From NCBI RefSeq assembly GCF_004216555.1, contig NZ_SGWQ01000003.1, positions 544,146 to 608,145 on the forward strand: a stretch of 64,000 nt of DNA, given 5' to 3'. Made by a program: the position numbers and the translations under genes. The stretch comes from Herbihabitans rhizosphaerae (lineage in GTDB: Bacteria > Actinomycetota > Actinomycetes > Mycobacteriales > Pseudonocardiaceae). Under the pieces are notes generated by a model. The model ran no database searches, was not told the DNA's origin, and was given only the letters and a program-made list of their open reading frames with translations. Below, piece by piece: positions 18,186 to 27,132 of the stretch; the stretch's first letter is position 1; each line of letters begins with the position of its first letter.

Positions 18186-19002
18186 TCACGCCCCGTTCTC
18201 TCATCGTTCATCGCGACGCCATTGTCCACGATTTCCCGACGAGAGTCGGCCCCGGCCCGCCAAGCCGGTCGTCCGGGCTACCCCGCTGGCCGCCATCCTG
18301 CTCACCACTGCGCGACCGCCGCCACGCTGTCATCCTTCGTTCGCGCGCGACGAAGCTCCACGCCGATCTCGCAACCGGGCACGCGGTGACCGGCATGGCG
18401 GACGCTGCCACGAAGTACCCAAAAGAGACTCGCGCGTTCGCTCATCCAACAGATAAGAAACAGACCACCTTGTAGGCAGATTGAGTGATAGTTGGTGGCA
18501 GTAGTCACGCCAGCCGCACGATCGACTCTTTTGAAGTATCCAGCGCTTGCAGGACGGATCGACGACCCGGATCGAATGGTCGTAGGATCTACCCTCCGCG
18601 TCCTGTTCAAGCGCCAACGAATACATCGGCTCGGGCATGTTACATTTCCGACTTCAATGTTGAATCAGAAACTCTGCCCGGGTTCACCGCATACCGTTCC
18701 ATCACGTGGTGCACTGGTGTGCGGACGGGGTCAACGCATCTAAATACACACGTTCGAAATCACTACTTGTCAGAAGTGGCTCCGAACTTTGTATTTCGCG
18801 GTTTGACAGGAAACTGGGTCGGGGGGCACACCCACTCCATACCTGGATCCTTCATGCAGGGACATGTAGAAAAACTGCAGCCTCGGCCAAGGCTGCATCA
18901 GAAGCGAATACCCGTAGGTAAAGACCAAGATGTGGGCAAACGGGTACCACGCCGGCGAGTGGGACGTGTAACCGCAGCCAATTGATGGTAGGGTCATGAC
19001 AC
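18186..19002. other. 817-bp gene-poor stretch of atypical composition
   Basis: No open frame here has a convincing product, ribosome-binding site and codon pattern. From about 18420 to 18990 the sequence is clearly less GC-rich than its surroundings and all frames are broken. A GCAGCCT-cggcca-AGGCTGC hairpin lies at 18877-18896. It may be decayed foreign DNA or an untranslated regulatory region of the small gene that follows. No transposase remnant or terminal repeats were recognised. Confidence 0.5.
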
Positions 19003-19197
19003 ATGAAACGACTCTGGCCAAAAATCCGACCGGTCGTGATCTTTATCGTCATTCTCGCCGCACTAGGTGTCACACTCGGGTTGCTTGGCGCAGTGGGCGA
19101 GGTCGAGGTGGCTCTAATGCTGGTCGCCGCGCTAGGTGCCACAGTCGTTCTGGAGCGCTTCCTCAGAATTCGGAACCGTAGTCGAACTTCGCCGTAG
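19003..19197 (+). CDS. Small two-helix membrane protein, unknown function
   Basis: 64 residues: a basic N-terminus (MKRLWPKIRP), two hydrophobic segments (VVIFIVILAALGVTLGLLG and EVALMLVAALGATVVL) joined by a short Gly/Glu turn, and a basic tail (RFLRIRNRSR). A TANNNT box (TAGGGT) ends 8 nt before the ATG, so the mRNA could be leaderless. It is convergent with the NUDIX gene, with 9 nt between the two stops. No family is recognised. Small membrane proteins like this are often overlooked; its reality rests on the coherent topology. Confidence 0.5.
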   Translation: MKRLWPKIRPVVIFIVILAALGVTLGLLGAVGEVEVALMLVAALGATVVLERFLRIRNRSRTSP

Positions 19198-19206
19198 ACG
19201 GCGGCG

Positions 19207-19773
19207 TCAAGATATCGAAGGCGTGCCTCCGAGCGAGGTTCCAAGGTAGTACAGAAGCGCGATAAGTGTGCCGGATCCGAGCAACTCTTGCCGTCGCGCA
19301 AGCTCAACGACGCGATTGAGCGGGACCCATTCGATGCGGCCGGTTTCCTCGGTGTCGGTCGGGTCGCCGATGTGTTTGGCGGCGCGCCACAGGTACACGT
19401 CGACCGGTGCTGTGACCTGTCCCGGCAGAGGCTCGAAGCTGATCAGGTGTTCGGGCGCGCCGAGGGGCTGCCAGCCGCTTTCCTCGACAGCTTCACGGGC
19501 GGCGGTGCCGACGGAGTCTTCGCCGTCCTCGACCATTCCGCCAAGCAGCTCGTAGCCCCACTGATCGGTCGGGAAGCGGTACCGCCACAACATCAGCACT
19601 TCGTCGCGATCGTTCACGATCAACGCGATCGCGATCCGCGCGAGGTGCACCACGTGGTACTCCCACCGCTCACCGTTGGGCGCCCGCACGTCGGCAAGGC
19701 CCACCTTCACCCATCGGTTGTCGTAAACCAGACGCTCGCCGAACCTCCGCCAAGCCCCGTGTTGATCAACCAC
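19207..19773 (-). CDS. NUDIX hydrolase
   Basis: 188 residues. The Nudix box is complete: G at LLGGMVEDGEDS, then TAAREAVEESGW, fitting GX5EX7REUXEEXGU. The first ~40 residues (RFGERLVYDNRWVKVGLADV) and the metal site resemble ADP-ribose/NDP-sugar pyrophosphatase-like actinobacterial NUDIX proteins, but the substrate is not certain. The GTG start has no ribosome-binding site; TAGGCT (19780-19785 complement) lies 6 nt upstream, so the transcript is probably leaderless. Confidence 0.9.
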   Translation of the reverse strand: MVDQHGAWRRFGERLVYDNRWVKVGLADVRAPNGERWEYHVVHLARIAIALIVNDRDEVLMLWRYRFPTDQWGYELLGGMVEDGEDSVGTAAREAVEESGWQPLGAPEHLISFEPLPGQVTAPVDVYLWRAAKHIGDPTDTEETGRIEWVPLNRVVELARRQELLGSGTLIALLYYLGTSLGGTPSIS

Positions 19774-19851
19774 AGGCGCAGCCTACGAACGCGCGCAGCG
19801 CGTGAGTAAGGCGCACCACGCTGGAAGGTGCCCCGGTAGGAACGTGGGGGT

Positions 19852-19917
19852 CTGGGGGCTCGGCCCCCAGAAAAGACGCGAGCGACGTGGTCTGCGCTTT
19901 CCGCAGACACACGTCGC
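19852..19917 (-). terminator. Tandem terminator hairpins downstream of tRNA-Thr
   Basis: On the minus strand, immediately after the tRNA, a 15-bp stem with one bulge and a GAAAG loop (19882-19917) is followed by TCTTTT. A second hairpin of 8-bp arms, CTGGGGGC-cga-GCCCCCAG (19852-19870), follows. The first is a conventional terminator for the tRNA transcript. The second matches a GGGGG-rich hairpin seen often in actinomycete intergenic DNA. Confidence 0.7.
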
Positions 19918-19924
19918 CTGAGCG

Positions 19925-19998
19925 AGCCGCCTGAGGGAATCGAACCCTCGACCTTCTCATTACGAGTGAGACGCTCTGGCCGACTGAGCTAAGGCGGC
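19925..19998 (-). tRNA. tRNA-Thr (anticodon CGT)
   Basis: 74-nt cloverleaf on the minus strand. The acceptor arms GCCGCCT/GGCGGC pair. The D-arm has AGCTCAGTCGG, the anticodon stem is TCTCA/TGAGA with loop CTCGTAA (anticodon CGT), and the T-arm has GGTTCGATTCC. CCA is not encoded. No flanking integrase or duplicated 3' end was found, so there is no sign that it is an integration site. Confidence 0.97.
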
Positions 19999-20108
19999 GA
20001 ACGCGCCATAGTCTAGCGGTATGTCGCGCGTCACCCGCGACGACCGTCGTCGTTAGGCAGGTGTGCTGGTCATGTGGCCAGCGCACGCTCTCCGAGGAGG
20101 ACCCGTCG

Positions 20109-21770
20109 ATGCGCAGACGGTTGCCCGTCGCCAAGGCTCTGCCGCTGACCGCCGCGCTGCTGGCGCTGGCCGCGGTACCCGCCATGGCCCAGCCGCCGGT
20201 CACCACGCCGATGCCGACGAACGGGCCCGGCGAACCGCCGGTATCCGCACCGATCGGCCCGCAGCCGCTCGGCCACGCGGTCGGTGACGCGGGCACCGGG
20301 CTCGGCGTCGTGCGGATTCTGCCCAACGCCGTACCCACCAACACCGCTTTGCCCGGCTACGGCGAGAAGCTGCCCAAGCAGTCCGCCGCCGAGCTCGGCT
20401 TCGGTCTCTCCTCCGCGCAGGCCAACTCCGAGTCGCTGCTGGCCCAGGAGCGGGCGATCGCGCAGGCGTCTCCCGGCGGCATCGCCGTGCAGGGCCAGTC
20501 GCCGCAGGCACCGGGCACGATCGCGCAGACCGCACTGCCGGACAACCCCGAGCCGACCAGCTTCGGCCTGAACCCGCCGTCCAGCCCGCTGGACGCGCTG
20601 ATCAAGGTCAGCGGCCTGAACGGCCGGGTGCACGCGCGCTGGAGCGAGACACTCGGCCCGTGCGTCGGCACGATCTCCGACGCGTCCACGTCGGTCGCCT
20701 CGATGTCCCTGCTGAACGCGATCCCGACGCTGCCCGGCGTGCCGGACCTGACCGGCGTGTTCGACAGCCCGAAGCTCGACCCGGCCGCCGACCAGCAGAT
20801 CGTCGACGGACTCAAGAAGCTGGCCGGCCCGCTGAGCACGCTCGGCGGCATCCTGTCCGGCCCGGGCAACGCGCAGGCCAACGGCAACGGCTCGCTGCTG
20901 AGCCTGCCGAACACGATGAGCACCCGCTCGGCCGTGCAGCTGGTCGACATGCCGGGCACGCCGAACAAGGCGGTGCGCTCGACCTCGACACTGCAGGTCG
21001 CCTCGATTCGCCTGCTCGCCGGCACCCCGTTCGAGCTGCAGCTCAACGTGGTCAGCCAGCCGACGCTGCAGGTCACGTCCACCGGCAACGCCAAGACCTC
21101 CACGGTGAACTACATCGCGCCGTTGATCGAGGTGAAGCAGGGCGGCAAGACTCTCGGCAAGCTGGACGCGGCGAACCCGAAGATGGACATCCCGGTCGGC
21201 GTCCCGCTGCCGGGTGTCCCGAACGTGCCGAACCTGCCCATCATCGGCGACCTGCTCGCCAACGGTCAGCGCTTCATGGACATGGCGAGCCAGGGCCTCA
21301 AGCGCCTCGACCTCGGCGTGCTGCGGCTGAGTGTTGCCGGCCTCGAGCAGAAGTCGCTGCAGCTGACCGAGCCGTTCAAGGCGTTCAACATCGGCGCCAC
21401 GGCCCGCATGCTGGACCTGCAGCTGCTGCCGACCGACGCGCTCGGCCTGCCGGGCCTGCCGTCCGCGCTGGCGCAGATCTCGCTCGGCGAGCAGATCGCC
21501 AGGGCGGCCGCGCCCGAGGGTGGCGTGGTGTGCGGCACCGTGTACCCGCCGGGTGGCGAGAAGCCGCCGCCTCCGCAGGGCGCCCCGCCACCGCCGCTGG
21601 CGTACACCAACGCCGCGTACCAGGCGGTGCCGATGTTTTGGACCGGGTCCGTGATGCTGCTGCTCGGCGTCGTCCTGGTCGCCGCGCTGCCGAACCGCCG
21701 CCGGCAGCCCGCTCGGATTCGGGTCGGCCAGCGTCCGCCCAGCCCGAAACCACGGCCGCACGCCGATTGA
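20109..21770 (+). CDS. Secreted, C-terminally membrane-anchored protein of unknown function
   Basis: 553 residues from ATG 20109 behind GAGGAGG. A Sec signal peptide (RRRLPVAKALPLTAALLALAAVPAMAQ) leads into a Pro-rich segment, a long extracytoplasmic region with Thr/Ser/Gly and beta-rich sequence (residues ~160-480), a Pro-rich linker (PPPPQGAPPPP) and one transmembrane helix (FWTGSVMLLLGVVLVAALP) ending in a basic tail. Two lone cysteines (GPCVGT, VVCGTV) could form a disulfide. It resembles actinobacterial choice-of-anchor proteins, but no enzymatic motif is visible. It is convergent with holB. Confidence 0.75.
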   Translation: MRRRLPVAKALPLTAALLALAAVPAMAQPPVTTPMPTNGPGEPPVSAPIGPQPLGHAVGDAGTGLGVVRILPNAVPTNTALPGYGEKLPKQSAAELGFGLSSAQANSESLLAQERAIAQASPGGIAVQGQSPQAPGTIAQTALPDNPEPTSFGLNPPSSPLDALIKVSGLNGRVHARWSETLGPCVGTISDASTSVASMSLLNAIPTLPGVPDLTGVFDSPKLDPAADQQIVDGLKKLAGPLSTLGGILSGPGNAQANGNGSLLSLPNTMSTRSAVQLVDMPGTPNKAVRSTSTLQVASIRLLAGTPFELQLNVVSQPTLQVTSTGNAKTSTVNYIAPLIEVKQGGKTLGKLDAANPKMDIPVGVPLPGVPNVPNLPIIGDLLANGQRFMDMASQGLKRLDLGVLRLSVAGLEQKSLQLTEPFKAFNIGATARMLDLQLLPTDALGLPGLPSALAQISLGEQIARAAAPEGGVVCGTVYPPGGEKPPPPQGAPPPPLAYTNAAYQAVPMFWTGSVMLLLGVVLVAALPNRRRQPARIRVGQRPPSPKPRPHAD

Positions 21771-21794
21771 CCCCCACATAACTGACCGGGTCAT

Positions 21795-21824
21795 CGCCCC
21801 ACGCGGATGCGTCCGCGTGGGGCG
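21795..21824. terminator. Bidirectional terminator
   Basis: A 13-bp perfect stem, CGCCCCACGCGGA with its complement, and loop TGCG lie between the convergent genes ending at 21770 and 21830. Confidence 0.8.
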
Positions 21825-21829
21825 GTGAG

Positions 21830-23050
21830 TCACATTGGCCGGTAGAGCCTGGTGACCATTGCCTCCACGGCGATGCGCGGTTTCACGTTCAGCTCCAGCG
21901 CCTCCCGGCAGGCGAGCACGGCCTCGAGCCTCGCCAGGGTGGACTCCGGCGACCAGGACTCGGCGGCACTCGCGGACTGGCCGGCATGGTCGGGATGGTT
22001 GAGCACGGCGGGTGATCCACTCCGGGTGACCAGCACGTCCCGGTAGAACCCGGCGAGGTCGACCAGCGCGAGGTCGAGCACGTCGCGCTGGGTGCGGGTG
22101 GCACGCGACTTCTGCCGCCGCTCCAGCTCCTTCTCCGCACCCTTGGCACCACGGGTCGCCGCAGCGGTGCCCTTGCCGGTGCCGCCGGCGCCCATCGCGG
22201 TGCGCAGCGCGTCCAGCTCGGCCTCGTCCCGCTCCTTGCTGACCTCGGCCGCGTCCGTCTCGGCCGCCTTGACCAGCGCGTCGGCGCAGTCGAACACGTC
22301 GGCGAACCGGCGCAGCCCGAGCGGGATGCGCAGCACCGAGGCGCGGCGGTCGCGAGCGGCGTCGTCGGTGGCGAGCCGGCGCGCCCGGCCGACGTGCCCG
22401 CCGGACACGGAGGCGGCCCAGGTGGCCAGCTCCGCTTCGATGCCGTCGCGGCGCTGCAGCACCTCGGCGATCGACTCGGCGGACGGCGTGCGGAGGTTGA
22501 TCGTGCGGCACCGCGAGCGGATCGTCACCGACACGTCGTCGGGGTGGTCGGACGGCGCGCAGAGCAGGAACACCGTGCGCGCTGGCGGCTCCTCGACCGC
22601 CTTGAGCAGCGCGTTCGCCGCACCTTCGGTCAGCCGGTCGGCGTCGGCGATGATCACGACCTGCCAGCGGCCGGACGCCGGGCGCCGCGCGGCCAACTGC
22701 ACCAGCGCGCGCATCTCGGCGACCGAGATCGACAGCCCCTCCGGCACGACCACCCGCACGTCGGCGTGCGTGCCGGCGAACGTGGTGCGGCAGCCGCGGC
22801 ACTGCCCGCAGCCGATGCCGTCGGTGGTGCACTGCAATGTCGCGGCGAACGCGCGCGCGGCGACCGTGCGGCCGGATCCGGGCGGTCCGGTGAACAGCCA
22901 CGCGTGCGTCATCCCGCTGGCGTCACCCGATCCGTCGATCAACGCGGCGGCGGATCGCGTGGCGGCGGTGAGCGTCTCGACGGCGTCTGGCTGGCCGACC
23001 ACGTCGGCCCACACCGCGCCGATCACCGGGTCGTTTACCGGGGCGGTCAC
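21830..23050 (-). CDS. holB: DNA polymerase III subunit delta'
   Basis: 406-residue clamp-loader subunit of the replicative polymerase. The N-terminal AAA+ fold has a P-loop-like GPPGSGRT in which Arg replaces Lys, as expected for the non-hydrolysing delta' subunit. A zinc site follows (IGCGQCRGCRTTF), then IADADRLTEGAANALLKAVEEPP and SRCRTINLR. The insert at residues ~280-320 is rich in Lys, Arg and Gly. The GTG start overlaps the stop of the kinase fusion gene by 3 nt, so the two are coupled, as tmk-holB pairs usually are. Confidence 0.95.
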   Translation of the reverse strand: MTAPVNDPVIGAVWADVVGQPDAVETLTAATRSAAALIDGSGDASGMTHAWLFTGPPGSGRTVAARAFAATLQCTTDGIGCGQCRGCRTTFAGTHADVRVVVPEGLSISVAEMRALVQLAARRPASGRWQVVIIADADRLTEGAANALLKAVEEPPARTVFLLCAPSDHPDDVSVTIRSRCRTINLRTPSAESIAEVLQRRDGIEAELATWAASVSGGHVGRARRLATDDAARDRRASVLRIPLGLRRFADVFDCADALVKAAETDAAEVSKERDEAELDALRTAMGAGGTGKGTAAATRGAKGAEKELERRQKSRATRTQRDVLDLALVDLAGFYRDVLVTRSGSPAVLNHPDHAGQSASAAESWSPESTLARLEAVLACREALELNVKPRIAVEAMVTRLYRPM

Positions 23051-25122
23051 CGCCGGGCCCGCCCGTTCGGGCGTTCGGCCGCGGCGAGCACCTTGCGGCC
23101 GACGCTGGTCGCGGACACGGCGGTGCGCACACGCGCGCCGACCTCGTCGGCCTGACCGTCCGCCTCCACGACGACGTAGCGATCGGGATCGGACGCGGCC
23201 ATCTCACTGAGCAGATGCTGCACGCGCCAATTGTCCTCGCCTGCTCTCGCGCCCGGCATCGCACCCGGGTCGGTGTCCAGCAGCACGGTGACATCGGGGC
23301 GCAACCGGGCGGTGGCCCAGTCGGACAGGCCCTCCAGCTCCTCGGGATCGAGCCCCGCCGCGGCGGACAGGTGCGCCAGCGGGCTGTCCACGTAGCGCTC
23401 CATCACCACGATCGCGCCGCGCTCCAGCGCGGGCCGGATCTGCCGTTCCACGATGTCGGCGCGCACGGCGGCGGCCACCAGAGCCTGCGCCCGCGCGCCG
23501 GTGAGCGACGCGCTGTCGAGTACTTGGCGCAGCCGCTGGTCGTTCAGCGCCGGATCGCTGGCCAGCACGATCTCCCGCTTGCCGGAGCCGCGCAGCCAGT
23601 CGGCGAGCAGGTGCGACTGGGCGGCGGTGTCCGTACCCGCGTTGCCCTCGACGGCGATCAGCAGGCCGTCGGTGGACCGGCGGACCTTGCCCCGGATCGC
23701 GGCGAGCAGGTCGACCAGGATCGACTCGCTGCGCCGGTCGTCCATCTGCCGGTAGGCCACCACGCCGAACAGCGCCGCCAGCACCCCGGCACCGACCAGC
23801 ACCGGCCGGGTGCCGTCGACGATGATCTCCTTGCCCCACACGCTCATGTGCCGCGGCTCGACCAGCCCGACAAGCAGCGGCACCATGCCGGTCGCGCCGA
23901 ACAGGATGATCTTCATCATCGACTGGTAGATCGCGTTGATCCGGCCGCGGATCGAGTCCTCCACCTGCGTGCCGATGATCGTCACGCCGGTCAGGAACGC
24001 CATGCCGGCACACACGCCGACCAGCGCGACGGCCGGCAGCGACACGGCGAGGTGCGGCGACAGCGCCACCGGCACCAGCAGCAGGCCGGCCAGCACGATG
24101 GAGATGCCGAACAGCCGGTTGTGCGGCAGCCGGCGGGCCACCTTGGGCAGCGCGGCCATGCCGGTGCCGAGGCCCACGAACACGGACGCGAACAGCAGGC
24201 CGAACGCCGCCTCACCGCCGAGCAGGCTGTTCGCGTACAGCTTCACCGTGCCGACCACGGCGCCGGCCGCGGCGAGCGCGCCGATCATGCCGATCAACAG
24301 TCCGCGCACCAGCGGTGTGGTGCGCACGAACCGGGCGGCGTCGCGGATCATCTGCCAGAACCCGGCCGGCTTGTCGGCGTCCTCGGCGGAGGTAGTGGGG
24401 GTTGGCGCGCCGGTGTCCCGGCGGGACAGCTCGGGAATGCGAGTGGCGATCAGGATCGCGCTGACCAGGTAGGCCGCGCCGGCCACCATCACCACGATCT
24501 TGGCGATGGACAGCGCGTCGACCGGAATGCGCAGGTTCGGCCCGAAGCCGGTGATCAGGGAGTACAGCCCGGCGCCGGCGAGCACGGCGATGCCCCAGGT
24601 CATCACCATGCCGAGTTGGTTGGCCGTCTCCACCTGATCGCGGCGGCGCAACAGGTTGGGTACCGCCGCGTCCTTGGACGGGATCCACATCATCGCGAAG
24701 CTGCCGACGAAGAAGTTCGCGATGAACAGCCACAGCGGCGTGCCGACCACGGCGATCGACACCAGGAACGCGCACCGCCCGAGGTCGCAGATGACCATGA
24801 TCTTGCGGCGGTCGAACCGGTCGGCGAGAATCCCGCCGAGCGGCGCGAAGAACAGTCCGGGCAGCAGTTGGGTGAGCACCACACCCGCGAACGAGAAGCT
24901 CTGCGCCCGATAGGAGTCGACCATCTGGGTGACGAGGCCCGTGAGGGCCAGCAGTGATAACCAGTCGGCGGCACTACACAGGAACGTCACCGCCCACAGC
25001 CGCCGGAACGGCCGGATGGCGAGCACACCCCGCACCCGGTGGGTCAGCGACGCGTCGGACCCCGCCGGCGCCAGAGCGCTGGCGGAGCCACCAAGGTCCG
25101 CACCCCCGCTGATGCCATCCAC
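23047..25122 (-). CDS. MFS transporter fused to a degenerate thymidylate kinase domain
   Basis: 691 residues. Residues ~30-460 are an MFS transporter of about 12 helices with motif A as LGGILADRFDRRK. Residues 486-691 align with thymidylate kinase: VEGNAGTDTAAQ is in the P-loop position, ERYVDSPLAHLSAA replaces the DRY motif, and LRPDVTVLLDTDPG matches the family's beta-strand. The Lys of GxxGxxK[ST] is absent (Asp instead) and the usual REPGGT segment reads SDPALND, so dTMP kinase activity is doubtful. MFS-tmk fusions next to holB are known in actinobacteria. The transported substrate is unknown. Confidence 0.85.
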   Translation of the reverse strand: MDGISGGADLGGSASALAPAGSDASLTHRVRGVLAIRPFRRLWAVTFLCSAADWLSLLALTGLVTQMVDSYRAQSFSFAGVVLTQLLPGLFFAPLGGILADRFDRRKIMVICDLGRCAFLVSIAVVGTPLWLFIANFFVGSFAMMWIPSKDAAVPNLLRRRDQVETANQLGMVMTWGIAVLAGAGLYSLITGFGPNLRIPVDALSIAKIVVMVAGAAYLVSAILIATRIPELSRRDTGAPTPTTSAEDADKPAGFWQMIRDAARFVRTTPLVRGLLIGMIGALAAAGAVVGTVKLYANSLLGGEAAFGLLFASVFVGLGTGMAALPKVARRLPHNRLFGISIVLAGLLLVPVALSPHLAVSLPAVALVGVCAGMAFLTGVTIIGTQVEDSIRGRINAIYQSMMKIILFGATGMVPLLVGLVEPRHMSVWGKEIIVDGTRPVLVGAGVLAALFGVVAYRQMDDRRSESILVDLLAAIRGKVRRSTDGLLIAVEGNAGTDTAAQSHLLADWLRGSGKREIVLASDPALNDQRLRQVLDSASLTGARAQALVAAAVRADIVERQIRPALERGAIVVMERYVDSPLAHLSAAAGLDPEELEGLSDWATARLRPDVTVLLDTDPGAMPGARAGEDNWRVQHLLSEMAASDPDRYVVVEADGQADEVGARVRTAVSATSVGRKVLAAAERPNGRARR

Positions 25123-25206
25123 CCCATCTCTGCGCGGTCGGCGAGACCAGGGTAGCGGGCGAGCGGGAATTCACTCGTCCGGCGGTTGCCCGCAGCCGTC
25201 GAGGTG

Positions 25207-25740
25207 CTAGCCGAACAGGCTGGAGATGCTGCTGATCAGGCTGCTGATCAGGTAGAACACCACGATGAGCACGACGATGATCAAGGCGATCACCGCGGCG
25301 ATGCCGGCCGTTCGGCCGGACGCCGGCTGGCGCACCTCGTCAACGGTCGGCGGACGCGTGTCGCCGCCGCGCCCGTTGCGGATCGAGCGCAACCCGGAAA
25401 GCTTGCGCATCGCCGCCACGCGCGACCAGCCGCGCTGGCCGGCCGGCGGGATCACCCCGGGAGTCGGCCGGGCCATCGGCTGTTGTTCCTGCCGAGGCGC
25501 CGGCACCGTCGGCGTCTCCTCGGCCTCGGCCTCCTCGTTGGCGAGCGCCGCGTCGACGGCGCGACGCACCTCTTCGACGTCGGGCATCTCCACCTTGATC
25601 GGCTTGGGCGCCCACACGTCCCGGTGCTGCTGCACGGCACGTCCACCGCCGGTGACCAAACCGGACAACGGATCTGGTGTGAAGGGTGGCGGATTCGGGT
25701 CTCGGGTTCCGTCCGGACCGATCATTTCGCTGGCCACCAC
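25207..25740 (-). CDS. Tail-anchored membrane protein, unknown function
   Basis: 177 residues from GTG 25740, preceded by AGGAAAGG. The cytoplasmic part is Pro/Glu-rich with an acidic helix (DVEEVRRAVDAALANEEAEAEE), then a basic region (RVAAMRKLSGLRSIRNGR). The C-terminus is one strongly hydrophobic segment (IAAVIALIIVVLIVVFYLISSLISSI). It lies 31 nt after a polytopic membrane protein and upstream of the MFS-kinase gene. No family is recognised. The two are probably co-transcribed. Confidence 0.7.
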   Translation of the reverse strand: MVASEMIGPDGTRDPNPPPFTPDPLSGLVTGGGRAVQQHRDVWAPKPIKVEMPDVEEVRRAVDAALANEEAEAEETPTVPAPRQEQQPMARPTPGVIPPAGQRGWSRVAAMRKLSGLRSIRNGRGGDTRPPTVDEVRQPASGRTAGIAAVIALIIVVLIVVFYLISSLISSISSLFG

Positions 25741-25771
25741 AGACCACCTTTCCTGGAGCTGGTCCCCGCGC

Positions 25772-26977
25772 TCACCGATTATCCGCATGTCGGTGGCGGA
25801 TTTCGTCGCCCCAACGGGCGAGATATACCTCACGCGCAGCGAGCGAAACGCGCATGTCGGCGATCAAAGGGTCGAAGAACGACTTCCGGTAAACCGGGTC
25901 GGTCGTCATGGTTGCCGCGAAGTAAAGCGCGGAGAACACGCTCAAGAACAGCGACACCTGCACCAGCTCGTTGCTCACCGGCAGGTGCAGGCCGAACAGC
26001 TCGCCGCGACTCAGGTCGTGGGTGCTCCACGCCTTCGCGACCTCGGGTGTTACCGACAACGCGCCGAACACGAGGAAGAACCCGAAGACCAGCATGCCGA
26101 ACACGGCGATCTGCAGTGCCTGGGCGAAGAAGAACACCAGTACCAGGTTCGCCCGTTCGGTGAATCGCACCCGATGCGGCTGTCCCAGGCCCTCCTCGGG
26201 CACCAGACCGTCCAACGGGGTGCCGGCCAAATGGGTGACGACACCGTTGTCGCGGCGTGACCGACCGAGTTCGCGCAGTTCGTCGGAGGTGATCGCGGAC
26301 AGGAACAGCACGCCGAGCGCGATCAGGAACGCGACCACCGCCCACATCCGCCAGCGCGGCAGGCTGCCCGCCATCTGCCACATCTCCGCGGCGAAGAACG
26401 AGAACAGCACGACCAGCATCAGCAGCGGCAGCGCGCGGCTGGTCAACTGTCCGACCAGGCGGAACTGGCGCATGGCCGCGCGCAGCGCCCAGGCCAGGAT
26501 CGACCCGAGGCCGGTGTACACGAACGCGAGCACGGCGAGCACGGTCAGCGCGTTGATGCCGACCGTGGGGGCGAGCAGTTCACGTAGGCCGGTCGCGTGT
26601 TCGAGCGCGGGCAGTCCGATGATGCTGAACAGCACCACGACCAGCGCGAACACCAGGTTCACGCCCTTGCTCGCGCGCCGCATGATCCACGCCACGAGCC
26701 AGCCGAGGAACACCGGCACGATCAGCGCCGCCGCGGTGAGCCCGAGCAGGGCGACCACGTAGCCGGAGTTCGCCACGCGGCTGTCGAACTCGGCCTGCGG
26801 CACGTCGGTGAACCTGGCCAGCACGGACAGGATCGGGTCCAGCGCGAGCAGGAACACCAGCAGCGGTGTGGATCTCTGCAGCAGCGCCGCGCCGACCACC
26901 TTCCGCCGCACGACCAGCGGCAGACCTCGCCGCCGGAACCACTCCTCGACCGTTCCGCGGCCACCCTTCACCGACAC
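25772..26977 (-). CDS. Polytopic membrane protein, unknown function
   Basis: 401 residues from GTG 26977, with GGAGGGGG 5 nt upstream. About nine transmembrane helices (for example LVFLLALDPILSVL, VNLVFALVVVLFSIIGL, NLVLVFFFAQALQIAVFGMLV) are separated by short loops, with one ~70-residue cytoplasmic loop rich in Arg (LRELGRSRRDNG). The C-terminal ~40 residues are charged. No transporter signature was recognised. It is likely in an operon with the tail-anchored protein downstream. Confidence 0.75.
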   Translation of the reverse strand: MSVKGGRGTVEEWFRRRGLPLVVRRKVVGAALLQRSTPLLVFLLALDPILSVLARFTDVPQAEFDSRVANSGYVVALLGLTAAALIVPVFLGWLVAWIMRRASKGVNLVFALVVVLFSIIGLPALEHATGLRELLAPTVGINALTVLAVLAFVYTGLGSILAWALRAAMRQFRLVGQLTSRALPLLMLVVLFSFFAAEMWQMAGSLPRWRMWAVVAFLIALGVLFLSAITSDELRELGRSRRDNGVVTHLAGTPLDGLVPEEGLGQPHRVRFTERANLVLVFFFAQALQIAVFGMLVFGFFLVFGALSVTPEVAKAWSTHDLSRGELFGLHLPVSNELVQVSLFLSVFSALYFAATMTTDPVYRKSFFDPLIADMRVSLAAREVYLARWGDEIRHRHADNR

Positions 26978-27091
26978 GTCGACCCCCTCCACTCTTCCGA
27001 GTGACGCGGAGGTTATCGATCACGGTGTTCTCTATCGACGGCAAGGTCGCCTGGTTCGGCTTCGCCGAACGGGGTTGTGGTCTTTTTGATT

Positions 27092-27132
27092 GGGTGGCTG
27101 GGTGCCGAGGGTGGGTGGCTGGGTTGCGTGGG
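27092..27132 (+). repeat. Potential G-quadruplex tract
   Basis: Runs of three G start at 27092, 27100, 27109, 27113, 27121 and 27130. The first four fit G3N5G3N6G3N1G3. The block contains the direct repeat TGGGTGGCTGGGT at 27091 and 27112. It is 250 bp beyond the 3' end of topA. Confidence 0.6.

Noticed and set aside
18485-18985. 166-codon open frame in the low-GC gap
   Set aside because: No ribosome-binding site, no recognisable domain and erratic codon use; other frames overlap it equally well.
19925-19998. tRNA-Thr as an integration site for the atypical DNA at 18.4-19.0 kb
   Set aside because: No duplicated tRNA 3' end, integrase or excisionase is present, and the NUDIX gene between has normal composition.
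20070-22901. 943-codon open frame on the minus strand across holB and the secreted protein
   Set aside because: Shadow of two real genes and a terminator; composition is Arg/Gly-rich and non-protein-like.
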